A DNA stretch of 64,000 bases from Lachnospiraceae bacterium (GCA_021203205.1 JAJQBQ010000018.1:110033-174032), one strand, 5' to 3'; counted from the stretch's first letter, positions 7,535-20,692 are shown. Program-made: numbers and translations. The notes: generated by a model from the letters alone, not told the origin.

Positions 7535-8557
7535 ATGAATATATTATATTGCGGCGATAAAAATATCGAGGACGGGCTTCTGATTTCCGTCCTTTCTCTG
7601 CTAAATACAGCGGAGGAGGAGCTTCATATTTACGTGCTCACCATGCACCTGGAATATGAGGGAAAAGAGTGCCTGCCGGTGCGGGATGAGTTTATCGACT
7701 GGCTGGATGGAATGGTGAGGGAGAAAAACTGTCAGAAGCAAAAAAAGACGGATGAGTTGAAATCGGCGGACGTGAAAGGCCGAATTCCGGAAAGCCAGCC
7801 AGAAAAAATGGTGACGAAAGAAGCAATTGCAGAAAGGATACAGAAGCCGGGAGCAGACGAGTCTGAGAGATGGTCAGGCATGGAAGGCGTGGAAAAGATG
7901 CCGGGCGTGAAGGAATCCTTCGTAAAAAAAATCGACCTTTCCGAAGAGTTTGCCAGAAACCTCCCCATCCCCAACATGCAGACACGCTTCACGCCCTGCT
8001 GCATGCTGCGGCTGTTTGCGGATGAGATTCCGGAGCTGCCGAACCGCATCCTGTATCTGGATACGGACATCGTGTGCCGCCGGGACATCAGCGAATTTTA
8101 CCATCAGGACATGGAAGGCTTTGAACTGGCGGGGGTGCCGGATTACTATGGAAGGTGGTTTTTTCACCGGAAGCGCTGGAAATTCTGGAAGTGGGATTAT
8201 TTAAATTCCGGCGTACTGCTTTTAAATATGGAAGAAATCCGAAAAACCGGCCTGTTTGCGAAGTGCCGTGACCTATGCGCTGCGAAGGAAATGTTTATGC
8301 CGGATCAGTCAGCGCTGAATAAGCTGGCAACCGCGAAAAAAATCTGCCCGCGCAGGTTTAATGACCAGAGAAAGCTGCATGAGGACACTGTGATCCAGCA
8401 TTTTACCACAAGCTTTCGTTTCTTCCCGTGGATCCGCACGGTCAGCGTGAAGCCCTGGGATGTGGAGCGCATGCATGAGGTGCTGAAACTGCATGAATAT
8501 GACGACCTGCTGGAGGAGTACGTGGGACTTAGGGAGAGCCGCAGAACATCAGAATAA
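7535..8557 (+). CDS. GT8-family glycosyltransferase with a low-complexity insertion
   Basis: A 340-residue protein. It starts like a GT8 enzyme (MNILYCGDKNIEDGLLISV). The family core resumes with RFTPCCMLRLFADEIPELP, the DxD metal/nucleotide-sugar motif LYLDTDIVCRRDIS (residues 173-186), LNSGVLLLNME and PDQSALN. Between them, residues about 62-131 are a Lys/Glu/Gln-rich stretch without predicted fold (QKQKKTDELKSADVKGR and so on) that other GT8 proteins lack. It probably transfers glucose or galactose from a UDP-sugar during surface glycan or glycolipid synthesis. A second GT8 gene lies 500 bp downstream. Confidence 0.85.
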   Translation: MNILYCGDKNIEDGLLISVLSLLNTAEEELHIYVLTMHLEYEGKECLPVRDEFIDWLDGMVREKNCQKQKKTDELKSADVKGRIPESQPEKMVTKEAIAERIQKPGADESERWSGMEGVEKMPGVKESFVKKIDLSEEFARNLPIPNMQTRFTPCCMLRLFADEIPELPNRILYLDTDIVCRRDISEFYHQDMEGFELAGVPDYYGRWFFHRKRWKFWKWDYLNSGVLLLNMEEIRKTGLFAKCRDLCAAKEMFMPDQSALNKLATAKKICPRRFNDQRKLHEDTVIQHFTTSFRFFPWIRTVSVKPWDVERMHEVLKLHEYDDLLEEYVGLRESRRTSE

Positions 8558-9057
8558 AAATGGCGGAACAATCCGTGAGCCGGCATCTGACACTTGCGTT
8601 ATTTTTTGATTCAGGGGACATGTTAGTGTGTCCCGTGGAAGAGCGAAAAAGGATATTCTACAGCTGTAACATCCTGCTTTCGGGCGTGGCATGGACAGTT
8701 CACACGGATTTGAGCATGAAGTAAGCGTTTTGCCTGAAATCCGACAGATTTCTCCGGTTTGTCTAAATTTGGACAATAGGAGGAAATTGTGAAAAGCGGG
8801 AGGACACATTTGAAACTATAATACAAGTGTACAGTCGGTTTATTATAGTTTGTGTTCGGAAATTGTATTTGCAACGTCATGGATATGCAGCATTATGGAT
8901 ATGCGGCATCATGGATATGAGGCGTCATGGATATGCGACGTCATAGATATGCATCGTCATGGATTTGTGGCATCATAGATTTGTGGTGCCAGGGAGATGC
9001 AGTGTCATGTATTTCGATCCCGATATTGTGAAAATGAGTATGAAGAGGTAAATATAT
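8558..9057. other. 500-bp intergenic region between the two GT8 genes
   Basis: No gene seen. It contains a weak hairpin (GGGGACA / TGTCCC around 8616-8634) and, near its end, the 16-bp tandem repeat array listed separately. Confidence 0.6.
8879..9006. repeat. 16-bp tandem repeat, eight copies
   Basis: Consensus ATGGATATGCGGCGTC, exact 16-bp period from 8879 to 9006, with a degenerate partial copy on each side. Because 16 is not a multiple of 3 the array is not coding. It ends about 50 bp before the second GT8 start. Confidence 0.9.
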
Positions 9058-10074
9058 ATGAATAAAATAGAAAATGGTACATATGGGAAGCAGGCAGCTG
9101 ATTTCTGTAATATTCCGGAGAAAAAGCAGGAAATCCCCGTCTTCTTCACCATCGACGACAGCTATGCGCCGTACCTGGCCGTGGCCCTTACATCGCTGAT
9201 GGAGAACGCCTCCTCGGACTACATTTATAAGATTTACGTCATTTATCAGGAATTAAATGAGGAAAACAGGGGAAGAATTTCCCGTATGGGCAGGGATGGC
9301 TTTGACATCGAGCTGGTGCCCATGCAGAAGGGGCTGGATGATATCCGTGACCGGACGGAGAACCGGCTGCGCTGCGATTATTTCACGCTGACCATTTATT
9401 TCCGCCTGTTTCTGGCAGATATGTTCCCCCAGTATGACAAGGGCATTTATATCGACAGCGATATCGTGGTGCCGGGGGACATCTCGAAGATGTTTGAGAT
9501 CGAGCTGGGGGATAATATCGTCGGGGCCTGCCCGGATTTTTCCATCCAGGAAATCCCGCCGCTGGTGAATTGGGTGGAGAATGCGGTGGGAGTGCCGAAG
9601 GCCGAGTACATTAATTCCGGTGTGCTTCTGATGAATTTAAAGAAGATGCGGGAAGTACGGCTGTCGAAGCATTTCCTTGGGCTCTTAAATCGCTTCCACT
9701 TTGACTGTCTCGCGCCTGACCAGGACTACCTGAACGCCATGTGCCACGGGAAGATCTGCTATCTTCCGGAATGCTGGGATGTCATGCCGAACAAGGCGAA
9801 GCCGCCGGTGGAGCAGCCGCAGCTCATCCATTACAACCTGTATGACAAGCCCTGGTGCTATGATGACGTCATGTATGAGGCGTATTTCTGGAAATACGCG
9901 TGGATGACGGAGTATTATGACGACATTGTGCGCGCGAAGGAGAATTATTCCGAGGAGCAGAAGCAGTCGGACAATGAGTGCAGAAATCGGATGGCGGAAA
10001 AAGGAGCAGTCGGCGACAGGCCTGATGTGACTTTCCGGAAGATGTACGAGCGCGGGGAGAAGATCCGGGTGTGA
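9058..10074 (+). CDS. GT8-family glycosyltransferase
   Basis: A 338-residue protein with all GT8 landmarks: PVFFTIDDSYAPYLAVAL at the N-terminal nucleotide-binding strand, the DxD motif in GIYIDSDIVVPGDIS (about residues 137-151), INSGVLLMNLKKM, and APDQDYLNAMC near residue 222. The His-containing end of the catalytic domain (LIHYNLYDKPW) is also present. It has no long low-complexity insertion, unlike its neighbour; only the last 35 residues are charged and variable. The start at 9058 has GAGG about 10 nt upstream. Likely soluble or membrane-associated, acting in surface glycan or glycolipid assembly with the other GT8 and GT4 enzymes. Confidence 0.9.
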   Translation: MNKIENGTYGKQAADFCNIPEKKQEIPVFFTIDDSYAPYLAVALTSLMENASSDYIYKIYVIYQELNEENRGRISRMGRDGFDIELVPMQKGLDDIRDRTENRLRCDYFTLTIYFRLFLADMFPQYDKGIYIDSDIVVPGDISKMFEIELGDNIVGACPDFSIQEIPPLVNWVENAVGVPKAEYINSGVLLMNLKKMREVRLSKHFLGLLNRFHFDCLAPDQDYLNAMCHGKICYLPECWDVMPNKAKPPVEQPQLIHYNLYDKPWCYDDVMYEAYFWKYAWMTEYYDDIVRAKENYSEEQKQSDNECRNRMAEKGAVGDRPDVTFRKMYERGEKIRV

Positions 10075-10254
10075 GAATGAGACTTGCGTAAAACCTTAAG
10101 GGCACGAATCTGGCATGTTACGGAAAGACAAGATGCCGGGAAGGTGTTTTAAGGCAGATATATGACGGGAAGATATAAAAACGAGAAACGTGTTTTGATA
10201 TGACTGTGAGGGACAGCCATTCAAAAGAAGATTGAGTGAGACGGTTCTTCACGC

Positions 10255-10290
10255 GGCGCGAAGTTCAACAAAGCTGAACTTCAATACGCC
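10255..10290 (+). promoter_or_regulatory. Leader hairpin before the acyltransferase gene
   Basis: GGCG and GAAGTTCA (10255-10267) pair with TGAACTTC and CGCC (10275-10290). The hairpin ends 6 bp before the ribosome binding site of the gene at 10308. Confidence 0.45.
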
Positions 10291-10307
10291 GAAAAGAGGA
10301 GGATCAT

Positions 10308-11186
10308 ATGATTATAGGAGAGAACAAAGAACAGGTAATCGAAAATATTAAAACCTGCGCCGAGCGAGGCGAACTGAATGAAAAGGTGGAAGTGGATGAT
10401 CCGAATATCTCGGATGCCAGAAAGCAGAAGCTGGTAAAAAAGTACGTCAAACGCGCCGGGAAATGGCGCTATAAGCCGAACAATTACCTCGCCAGAATGC
10501 TGGCCTGGTATATCACGGCCAGAGAGAATAAGGATACGGAATTCGTCGGGCTGGAAAATCTGGAAAAAGTCAGTTCCGGCGCGGTGATTACGTGCAATCA
10601 TTTTAACCCGCTGGATAACACGGCGGCAAGGAGCGTCGCGAAAAAGGCCGGACATAAGCGCCTGTATATTGTCTGCCAGGATACGAACTATGCGATGAAG
10701 GGAATGGTGGGGTTTTTCATGCATTACGCGGACACCATCCCGATCACAGACGATGGGGCCTATATGGAGCATGTGTTTATTCGCATTCTGAATAAGCGGC
10801 TTTCCGACGGGAATTTCGTGCTGATTTACCCGGAGCAGGAAATGTGGTACAACTACCGCAAGCCGCGCCCGCTAAAGCGCGGCGCCTACTACTATGCGGC
10901 CCGGTGCAACGTGCCGGTGGTGTCCTGCTTTGTGGAGATCCGGGATCTGCCGGAGCAGGAGTCGGAGGAATTTTACCGGACAAAGTACGTGATCCACGTG
11001 CTGCCGCCCATCTACCCGGATCCGGACAAGACCGTGCGCGAAAACAGCTTTGACATGATGGAGCGGGACTACCAGCAGAAGAAGGCTGCATACGAGGAAG
11101 CGTACGGGGAAGAGCTGACCTACGAATTCCGGGATGAGGACATCGCCGGGTGGATCCCGAAGGAGCAAAGACAGCAGATGGCGTAA
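10308..11186 (+). CDS. 1-acyl-glycerol-3-phosphate acyltransferase-like protein (PlsC family)
   Basis: A 292-residue protein. The PlsC/LPLAT catalytic motif HX4D is present as CNHFNPLDN near residue 102, with the second block (FVLIYPEQEMW) further on. The N-terminal about 65 residues are hydrophilic and contain no membrane anchor. AGGAGG 6 nt upstream fixes the start at 10308. The family transfers fatty acyl groups to lysophospholipids or other acceptors at the inner face of the membrane. The neighbourhood of glycosyltransferases suggests a role in glycolipid or lipoteichoic anchor synthesis, but the acceptor cannot be read from sequence. Confidence 0.85.
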   Translation: MIIGENKEQVIENIKTCAERGELNEKVEVDDPNISDARKQKLVKKYVKRAGKWRYKPNNYLARMLAWYITARENKDTEFVGLENLEKVSSGAVITCNHFNPLDNTAARSVAKKAGHKRLYIVCQDTNYAMKGMVGFFMHYADTIPITDDGAYMEHVFIRILNKRLSDGNFVLIYPEQEMWYNYRKPRPLKRGAYYYAARCNVPVVSCFVEIRDLPEQESEEFYRTKYVIHVLPPIYPDPDKTVRENSFDMMERDYQQKKAAYEEAYGEELTYEFRDEDIAGWIPKEQRQQMA

Positions 11187-11294
11187 GCCAACCAGAGGAA
11201 GATGTTTCTGATTATAAATGAGTATGTTTCATGTGATTCGCCATTGTAATGCCCGTTTGAAGATCTTTCACGCGGGTTGTACCTGAACGCAAAA

Positions 11295-11328
11295 ATCGGC
11301 TGATTTAAGTATTTTCAAATCAGCCGAT
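11295..11328. terminator. Bidirectional terminator between convergent genes
   Basis: ATCGGCTGATTT (11295-11306) pairs with AAATCAGCCGAT (11317-11328), with A/T-rich flanks on both sides. It separates the acyltransferase (rightward) from the GT4 gene (leftward). Confidence 0.75.
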
Positions 11329-11415
11329 GAAAAATGAGATGGAATCAGTCTTATGAGAGAAATTCTTTTTTCGGGAAGAAACGGTTTTCCTGAGGTTTGG
11401 CTATGTACTGCGGAA

Positions 11416-12564
11416 TCAGGAATGCGATTGTTTCTTTTGGATTGCCTTCTCATATACATCCACAACCTTCGGCACCGTGTTCCGAATGTCGAAGGCCTCG
11501 GAAATGGCGATGGAGGAGTTTCGCATTTTCTGCACATCATCCGGGGAGGTGGAAAGAAAACGGGAGAGTGCGCCTAAAAACTGGTCGCGGTTCTCAAACA
11601 TCCAGCCGTTATCGCCGGGCACCAGGACGGCGGCCAGGCATTCATCCTCCTTGCACAGGAGCGGAAGTCCTGCGGCGGCGGCCTCTATGTAGGTGAGTCC
11701 CTGCGTCTCGCTCTGGGAGGCGGAGACGAACAGGTCGCCGAGGCTGTAGTAGGAGGGAACGTCCTGCGGATTTACCATGCCCAGAAAATGAATGTTCACC
11801 TTGTCGGAAACCAGCCTCGCATCCTCTTCCAGCGTCTCACGGTACGGCCCGTCGCCGACGATGACAAAGGTGAACGGCGCACCGTCGTAATTTTCGAGAT
11901 AAGCAAATATTTCCTGAAGATTTTTCTCCTTCGCGAGCCGTCCCAGGTAGATGACCAGGGGGTGAGTTTCCGGAATGCCCAGCTCGCTTAAAACCAGGTT
12001 CCGGTGATGGGTAAATTTGTCCAGCTCCAGCCCGCTGGGGATGACCGAGATGCCGGAGTGAACGCCGTACTGCTCCAGCAGCTCGGCGGTTTTTGCCGTG
12101 GGCGCAATGACCCAGTCCACATGATTTAAAATCATGCGGGAAAATGCGCGGGCAGCCTTTTTGCCGACCCGGCGGCTCGGACAAAAGTAGTGGGTATAAT
12201 CTTCATAAATGGTGTGATAAGTATGTACCAGCGGGATGGACAGCCGGTGCGCAATTTTCTTTGCCAGCGTGAAGCTGCTGAACTCACACTGGGAATGGAT
12301 CACATCCGGTTTCCATTTTATGATCTGATCCAGCAGCTCGGCGTGAATGCGCAGGCGAAGCCTTGCGTTTGGGTAGATGGCCTCCGCCCGCACGGAGCCT
12401 ACATAGAAAACATTGCCGCGGCGGTAAGATCGGCGGCTCCCGGACAGGGTCAGCACCATCACCTCGTGGCCCTCTTTTTCCAGTTCGTGCTGCAGATTCA
12501 GGATCGAGGTCACCACACCGTTGATCACCGGGGCGTACCAGTCAGATGTAATCAGAATCTTCAT
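11416..12564 (-). CDS. GT4-family glycosyltransferase, glycolipid-synthase-like
   Basis: A 382-residue protein starting at 12564; AAGGAGA lies 5-6 nt upstream and the product opens with the typical MKILITSDWYAPVINGVVTS. The N-terminal half has the acceptor domain (HTYHTIYEDYTHYFCPSR) and the C-terminal half the GT4 donor domain (LVIYLGRLAKEKNLQEI, VIVGDGPYRETLE, then SASQSETQGLTYIEAAAAG with the EX7E-type pattern). It resembles the monoglucosyl-diacylglycerol synthase group that primes membrane glycolipids and lipoteichoic acid anchors. With the nearby PlsC-like and GT8 genes this suggests glycolipid synthesis. Precise specificity is uncertain. Confidence 0.85.
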   Translation of the reverse strand: MKILITSDWYAPVINGVVTSILNLQHELEKEGHEVMVLTLSGSRRSYRRGNVFYVGSVRAEAIYPNARLRLRIHAELLDQIIKWKPDVIHSQCEFSSFTLAKKIAHRLSIPLVHTYHTIYEDYTHYFCPSRRVGKKAARAFSRMILNHVDWVIAPTAKTAELLEQYGVHSGISVIPSGLELDKFTHHRNLVLSELGIPETHPLVIYLGRLAKEKNLQEIFAYLENYDGAPFTFVIVGDGPYRETLEEDARLVSDKVNIHFLGMVNPQDVPSYYSLGDLFVSASQSETQGLTYIEAAAAGLPLLCKEDECLAAVLVPGDNGWMFENRDQFLGALSRFLSTSPDDVQKMRNSSIAISEAFDIRNTVPKVVDVYEKAIQKKQSHS

Positions 12565-12584
12565 TTGCTCTCCTTCAAATATGA

Positions 12585-12708
12585 TGACACCAGGATTGGG
12601 AAGTCCTGAAGTTAGTGCTTCGCGTGAACTTTGGGGAATCGGAAGCTTGTTTCCTGATTTCCGGAGCAAATGTTACGCATTGACTTCGGATTTGGGTTTG
12701 CGGTGTCA
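12585..12708. repeat. Palindromic intergenic element, member 1 (124 bp)
   Basis: The ends are TGACACC (12585) and GGTGTCA (ending 12708). Inside are GTGCTTCGCGTGAACTT and GCATTGACTTCGG, the core blocks of the family. It lies just upstream of the GT4 start. Confidence 0.65.
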
Positions 12709-12940
12709 CGTCTTAAATTTAGAAAAATTTCAGCTTTTTTACGGTATTTTCATACCGGCAACTATTATAAGAGGATGTGAAAAAAACGGCAAGTAAAATC
12801 TGCTTAAATTTTCGGACGGGATGGACGGAATAACCGTGAGACGATGACGATGAACCGTAGCCAGGTACATCGCACAGAGGCGAAACGGTATCGACATAAA
12901 TTCATTTTTGACTTTTTCCGGTGCATCAGAGGAAAAGTCG

Positions 12941-12949
12941 TGCTATACT
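12941..12949 (+). promoter_or_regulatory. Extended -10 promoter for the PTS operon
   Basis: TGCTATACT matches an extended -10 without a clear -35. It would give a leader of about 235 nt that passes through the terminator hairpin at 13073-13102. Confidence 0.4.
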
Positions 12950-13056
12950 TTGTAACAAACAGATTCTGGAGAAAAAGGGTATGGAACAGTGAAAAAGGAG
13001 GAGGGTTCTCTCAGAACACCGGGAAAGAGAATGAAAGGCGAAAAACATAGAGATAA

Positions 13057-15267
<2,211 letters not shown>

Positions 15268-15448
15268 TGACGTTATAGTGGGGATTTTACGAATTACTGA
15301 TTTTATGAAGTTTTTGCCGGAGCTTTTGTGTGCAGCAGTATGATTTCAGCAGCCTGCGAGGAAAAGATCGTATATGACAACTACAGTTTAATAATGCTGC
15401 AGATGGAAGGCTGATATTGAGAAATGTAATATAAAAATTCTGCAATAG

Positions 15449-17167
<1,719 letters not shown>

Positions 17168-17178
17168 AATAAAAAAGT

Positions 17179-17213
17179 AAAGCCACCCGGAGTTGTAGTA
17201 TCCAGGTGGCTTT
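17179..17213. terminator. Terminator after the PTS/GH1 operon
   Basis: AAAGCCACCCGG pairs with CCAGGTGGCTTT (one mismatch), between convergent genes. Confidence 0.75.
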
Positions 17214-17219
17214 CCGGAG

Positions 17220-17621
17220 TTATTCGTTTGTCTGAGCTGTGGCGAGGAGGGCATCCTGAAGAATTTTAGAGAAATTCAGGTTGTGTTTTTCACCATATGT
17301 GTTCAACCAGGCTGGGATTGTGATATTCTTCCTGACTGTTTTTGAACCATATTTTGCAGCATAGGCATCCAAATCTAATACCAGTAGGTTCACAAAGCTA
17401 CCTGCCGGGAAAATAAGATCCTGAAATTCGCTGGGGGCAGGATAATCATTTCCGTCTTCGATTTCATCCAGAATCCATCCGCTGGCAGCATCTTCACCCA
17501 TTTCAATAGCTTCAATTAAACTGCTGCCTTCTGTGACACAGCCAGGTAAATCAGGAACTTCAACAGTATAACCGTGGGATCCCTTAAAAGGTGTAAAAAT
17601 AGCCGGATACACAAGTTTCAT
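17220..17621 (-). CDS. hicB: HicB-family antitoxin, apparently without HicA
   Basis: A 133-residue protein starting at ATG 17621 (GGAGG 8 nt upstream; a TTG further upstream overlaps the binding site). The N-terminal HicB fold reads YPAIFTPFKGSHGYTVEVPD, then LPGCVTEGSSLIEAIEMG. The C-terminal ribbon-helix-helix-like segment reads TVRKNITIPAWLNTYGEKHN, then LNFSKILQDALL. HicB normally neutralises the HicA RNase encoded next to it. Here the upstream gene on the same strand is a hydrolase ending 28 bp earlier, and a terminator lies downstream, so no HicA is present. It may be a solitary regulator or the survivor of a pair. Confidence 0.85.
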   Translation of the reverse strand: MKLVYPAIFTPFKGSHGYTVEVPDLPGCVTEGSSLIEAIEMGEDAASGWILDEIEDGNDYPAPSEFQDLIFPAGSFVNLLVLDLDAYAAKYGSKTVRKNITIPAWLNTYGEKHNLNFSKILQDALLATAQTNE

Positions 17622-17648
17622 AAATAATGCCTCCAATTTTGCTGGGAA

Positions 17649-18983
17649 CTAAATAAATTCCAGGCATCCCCGCAAAAATTTCTCCACCGTCGCGTCGTCT
17701 GACCGGAAAATCTCATGCTTCGCGCCCGCCATGCGCACGAAGCGCACATCCTCCGATCTTGTCTGCGGAGAGTCTGCCGCAGAAGGATGCTTTTCAGATA
17801 CATCATCCTTCCCACCGCCGTACACTGTAGCGGCAGTTTCGGGGGTCTGCCGGGCCTTCGCCAGTTTATGGATGAACCTCACCTGCTCGTCTTTTGACAC
17901 CACATTGTCATGCTCCGCCTGCACGAGCATAACAGGATCCTCGATCATCTGCCATGCGTCGTCCATGAGGAAGCGGTTTAAGCGGATCGCTTCCCGCAGC
18001 CATCCGTAGGACGCGGCGTACATTTGAAAAAGCGGCTCGGTGTCTGTTTTTACCTTATACCAGGCATGCCTTGCGGCCGAGGTGGCGCAGCTTGTCTCCA
18101 GTGTTTCCTTTCCGTCGTACCCATGCTGCCCAATGACATATTCTGTCTCTTTACCTGCCGCGCACATGGCTGCCACGATCCCCTTTGCGATGGGCCACGG
18201 CACCACGCCGGTGAGAGGGCGGACCATTGGCGAGGAGAGCACAACTTTGGAAAACAGATGCGGCTCTTTCGCGGTCAGCGCCGCGCCGATCCCGCCGCCC
18301 ATGGAGTGGGCAAAGAGGTAGAGAGGGAGGGACAGGCTGACTTCATTCTCCTGGGAAGAGTCTCTGCTGTGAATTGTCTTGCCGGAATCTGCCCCGGAGG
18401 AGCCAGGGAGCCCGGCATCTGAAGTATCGGCATTCGAATTGTAGGGATTCATCCCGGAAGATGTAAGGATCGTTTTGTCAGAGGTGCGGCCACCTGACCA
18501 ATATTTTTTCGCGGTTAACGCGATAAATTTCAAATCGTCCACATACCTCTGCCAGCTGTCCACATACACGAGGGAAGGGTCGCCCTCTACGAGCCGGTAC
18601 GTCCGACCGTGCCCGCAGTGCTCCGGGATACACACGTGGTAGCCGGCTCTTAAGAAATGATAAATGACTTCGAAATATTTGTCCGCCGACTCGGTGAAGC
18701 CGTGGGAGATGAGGATGATGCCTTTGACGGTTCCCGATGAGGACGTTTTTTTGAAATCTTCGGTTTTAGTTTTGCAGGCTCCGGCGACATCGGATGGAGA
18801 GGATTCGGGATCGTCCGGAACACTTGAAGCGCTGCTATCAGTGTTGCAGGGGCCTGCGGTGTAAAAGGCACAGTAAATTTGCTTTCCAGGCTCGCGCTCC
18901 AGGTACTGTTCCTCCCGGCGAGGGAGTATGTATGGGAGAACGCGCTCTTCCATATATTTTTGATAATTATCTTCTGGTTTCAT
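17649..18983 (-). CDS. Alpha/beta hydrolase (serine aminopeptidase S33 / lysophospholipase-like) with three low-complexity insertions
   Basis: A 444-residue protein. The oxyanion/N-terminal block is IILISHGFTESADKYFEV, the nucleophile elbow is FAHSMGGG (Ser227), the acid is in VQAEHDNVV (Asp359) and the base in GAKHEIF (His423). These fit the monoglyceride-lipase/lysophospholipase group, usually about 300 residues. The excess length is three Ser/Thr/Asp/Lys-rich segments at residues about 46-85, 163-216 and 379-411, placed between core strands. All catalytic residues survive, so the enzyme should be active. It probably acts on a lipid ester in the cytoplasm. Confidence 0.85.
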   Translation of the reverse strand: MKPEDNYQKYMEERVLPYILPRREEQYLEREPGKQIYCAFYTAGPCNTDSSASSVPDDPESSPSDVAGACKTKTEDFKKTSSSGTVKGIILISHGFTESADKYFEVIYHFLRAGYHVCIPEHCGHGRTYRLVEGDPSLVYVDSWQRYVDDLKFIALTAKKYWSGGRTSDKTILTSSGMNPYNSNADTSDAGLPGSSGADSGKTIHSRDSSQENEVSLSLPLYLFAHSMGGGIGAALTAKEPHLFSKVVLSSPMVRPLTGVVPWPIAKGIVAAMCAAGKETEYVIGQHGYDGKETLETSCATSAARHAWYKVKTDTEPLFQMYAASYGWLREAIRLNRFLMDDAWQMIEDPVMLVQAEHDNVVSKDEQVRFIHKLAKARQTPETAATVYGGGKDDVSEKHPSAADSPQTRSEDVRFVRMAGAKHEIFRSDDATVEKFLRGCLEFI

Positions 18984-19013
18984 GGTTGTAATTCCCCCTT
19001 TTCTATAGATTTC

Positions 19014-19042
19014 AAGGCCAGAAGTTAATTTCTGACCTTTTA
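19014..19042. terminator. Weak hairpin between the GPH transporter and hydrolase genes
   Basis: AAGGCCAGAA pairs with TTCTGACCTT (one mismatch). The T-run is better in the rightward direction than in the leftward direction of the genes. Confidence 0.35.
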
Positions 19043-19104
19043 CTTTTGTGCCATATTATGATTCGAAAAGTCTATGACATGTGTTGTGAGGCGGACTGTG
19101 ATCA

Positions 19105-20490
19105 TCAGCCTTCTTCTGCCTGCCTTCTCACCCGGATCTCCGCCGCCAGCTCTTCCACCTTTTCATCCGTCAGCAGGTATTTTTTGTGGAACAGCCACAC
19201 GGCCACCAGCAGCCCCAGGATCGGGAAGACAGTCATGGTCATGCGCAGTCCCACCACGGAGGATGCGGCGGCCACGGTGGAGGATGCCTCATCCGTGTCG
19301 GAACTTAAGTTGCACACCGCCAGGCAGATGGAAGCCACCAGTGCAGCCACGCCGGAGGCCAGCTTCACTACGAAAGTCTGCATGGAGAAGATGACGCTCT
19401 CATCCCGGCGGTTATTTTTCACCTCACCGTAATCCACGGTGTTCGCCAGGAAAATGGTCGTCAGAACTGTCAGCATGCCGTTGGCCGCGAAAATCAGGAA
19501 GCCGGGGATAAACAGCAGGAACACGTTCGACATGTTCGTGAAGGCAAGCACCAGCAGAACCACATAGCCCGCCACCGCCATGCCGAAGCTGATGTAGAAA
19601 ATGCGGATGGCGTTGAAAAACTTCCGCAGCAACGGGAAGAACAGCATCATCGCCAGGATCTGCGTGGCGCCGCCGAAGGTGTTGAACAGCGTGTAGGAGC
19701 TGTACCAGGAATCCCCGCCAAAATCGTATTTGAAGAAATAAATTACAAGGTTCGAAGTGATGTAGACGGCGCAGTTGATGAGAACGATGGTGATGACCAC
19801 CGCCATCGCCTGGTCATTCTGGATCAGCGCCTTGAACATCTGCCCCACGGAGGGAGATTCCATGTCCACGGTGGATTTCTCCTTGATATTCAGGCAGGTG
19901 CAGCCGGTGAAAACGACGAACAGCAGCGCGATGATCAGCGCGAACCATTTAAACCCGACGCGCTCATCGCCGCCGCCCAGGGCCATAACGCTCATCATAG
20001 TGATGATGGTGATGATGGCGGAGCCTACGCCCGCACAGCTTCTGGCGAGGGTCGTCAGGTTTTCGCGCTCCTTGCCGCCCTCGGTGAAGGCCGGGATCAT
20101 GGACCAGTAGGGGATGTCCATGATGGTGTAGGTCATGCCCCAGAGAATGTAGGTGATGGCCGCGTAGGCCACGAGGCCGGAGCCGGTGAGGGCCGGCGGT
20201 GCGGAAAACATCAGGAACAGGATGATGGCGTTTAACAGCGTGCCGATGGCGAGCCACGGCCGGAACTTCCCGAACCGGGTCTTCGTCTTCGCCACGATCA
20301 CGCCCATGATGGGGTCATTGAACGCGTCAAACACCCGCGCCACCATCAGGATGATGCCCATGGCGATGGCGTTCACGCCCAGGACATCCTGGTAATAATA
20401 AAGGACATAGCTTGCTGACAGCATATACACCATGTCCTTCCCCACGGCGCCCAGACCGTAGGATGCCTTCTCTTTTACTGTGAGTTTCAT
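19105..20490 (-). CDS. GPH-family sugar:cation symporter (MelB-like)
   Basis: A 461-residue membrane protein with about 12 spans. It starts at 20490, where MKLTVKEKASYGLGAVGKDM matches the usual N-terminus and GGAGGAGG lies upstream. The family signature is GIILMVARVFDAFNDPIMG followed by FGKFRPWLAIG. TVDYGEVKNNRRDESVIFSM is the conserved loop in the second half. It takes up a glycoside, pentoside or hexuronide with a cation; the sugar cannot be told. It is transcribed leftward from a good promoter with an operator (20613-20692), suggesting substrate-induced control by a regulator encoded elsewhere. Confidence 0.88.
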   Translation of the reverse strand: MKLTVKEKASYGLGAVGKDMVYMLSASYVLYYYQDVLGVNAIAMGIILMVARVFDAFNDPIMGVIVAKTKTRFGKFRPWLAIGTLLNAIILFLMFSAPPALTGSGLVAYAAITYILWGMTYTIMDIPYWSMIPAFTEGGKERENLTTLARSCAGVGSAIITIITMMSVMALGGGDERVGFKWFALIIALLFVVFTGCTCLNIKEKSTVDMESPSVGQMFKALIQNDQAMAVVITIVLINCAVYITSNLVIYFFKYDFGGDSWYSSYTLFNTFGGATQILAMMLFFPLLRKFFNAIRIFYISFGMAVAGYVVLLVLAFTNMSNVFLLFIPGFLIFAANGMLTVLTTIFLANTVDYGEVKNNRRDESVIFSMQTFVVKLASGVAALVASICLAVCNLSSDTDEASSTVAAASSVVGLRMTMTVFPILGLLVAVWLFHKKYLLTDEKVEELAAEIRVRRQAEEG

Positions 20491-20612
20491 AAGTGCAGGT
20501 ACCTCCTCCAAATGATTTTTCAGATCGCGGTGAACCGGAGAGAAAGTTTTGCGCTGTCCCAGGCTCCCGGTATCCTCGGTGTCAAAATGTAAAACTACCC
20601 CATACATAGTTT

Positions 20613-20650
20613 TGCAAATATTCATGAACGTTGCGAACATGTTCACGAAA
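20613..20650 (-). promoter_or_regulatory. Double palindromic operator downstream of the GPH promoter
   Basis: The stretch holds TTCATGAA and GAACATGTTC, about 20 bp centre to centre, just downstream of the -10. Repressor binding there would block transcription. The binding protein is not encoded in the window. Confidence 0.5.
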
Positions 20651-20664
20651 TCATGATATCCAGT

Positions 20665-20692
20665 ATTATAGCTGATTTACGAAAAGAATCAA
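20665..20692 (-). promoter_or_regulatory. Promoter of the GPH symporter gene
   Basis: On the minus strand TTGATT (20692-20687), 16-bp spacer, TATAAT (20670-20665). Confidence 0.65.

Noticed and set aside
12844..13050. 68-codon frame upstream of the PTS gene
   Set aside because: Arg/Lys/Phe-rich random-looking composition, no ribosome binding site, and it overlaps the likely promoter.
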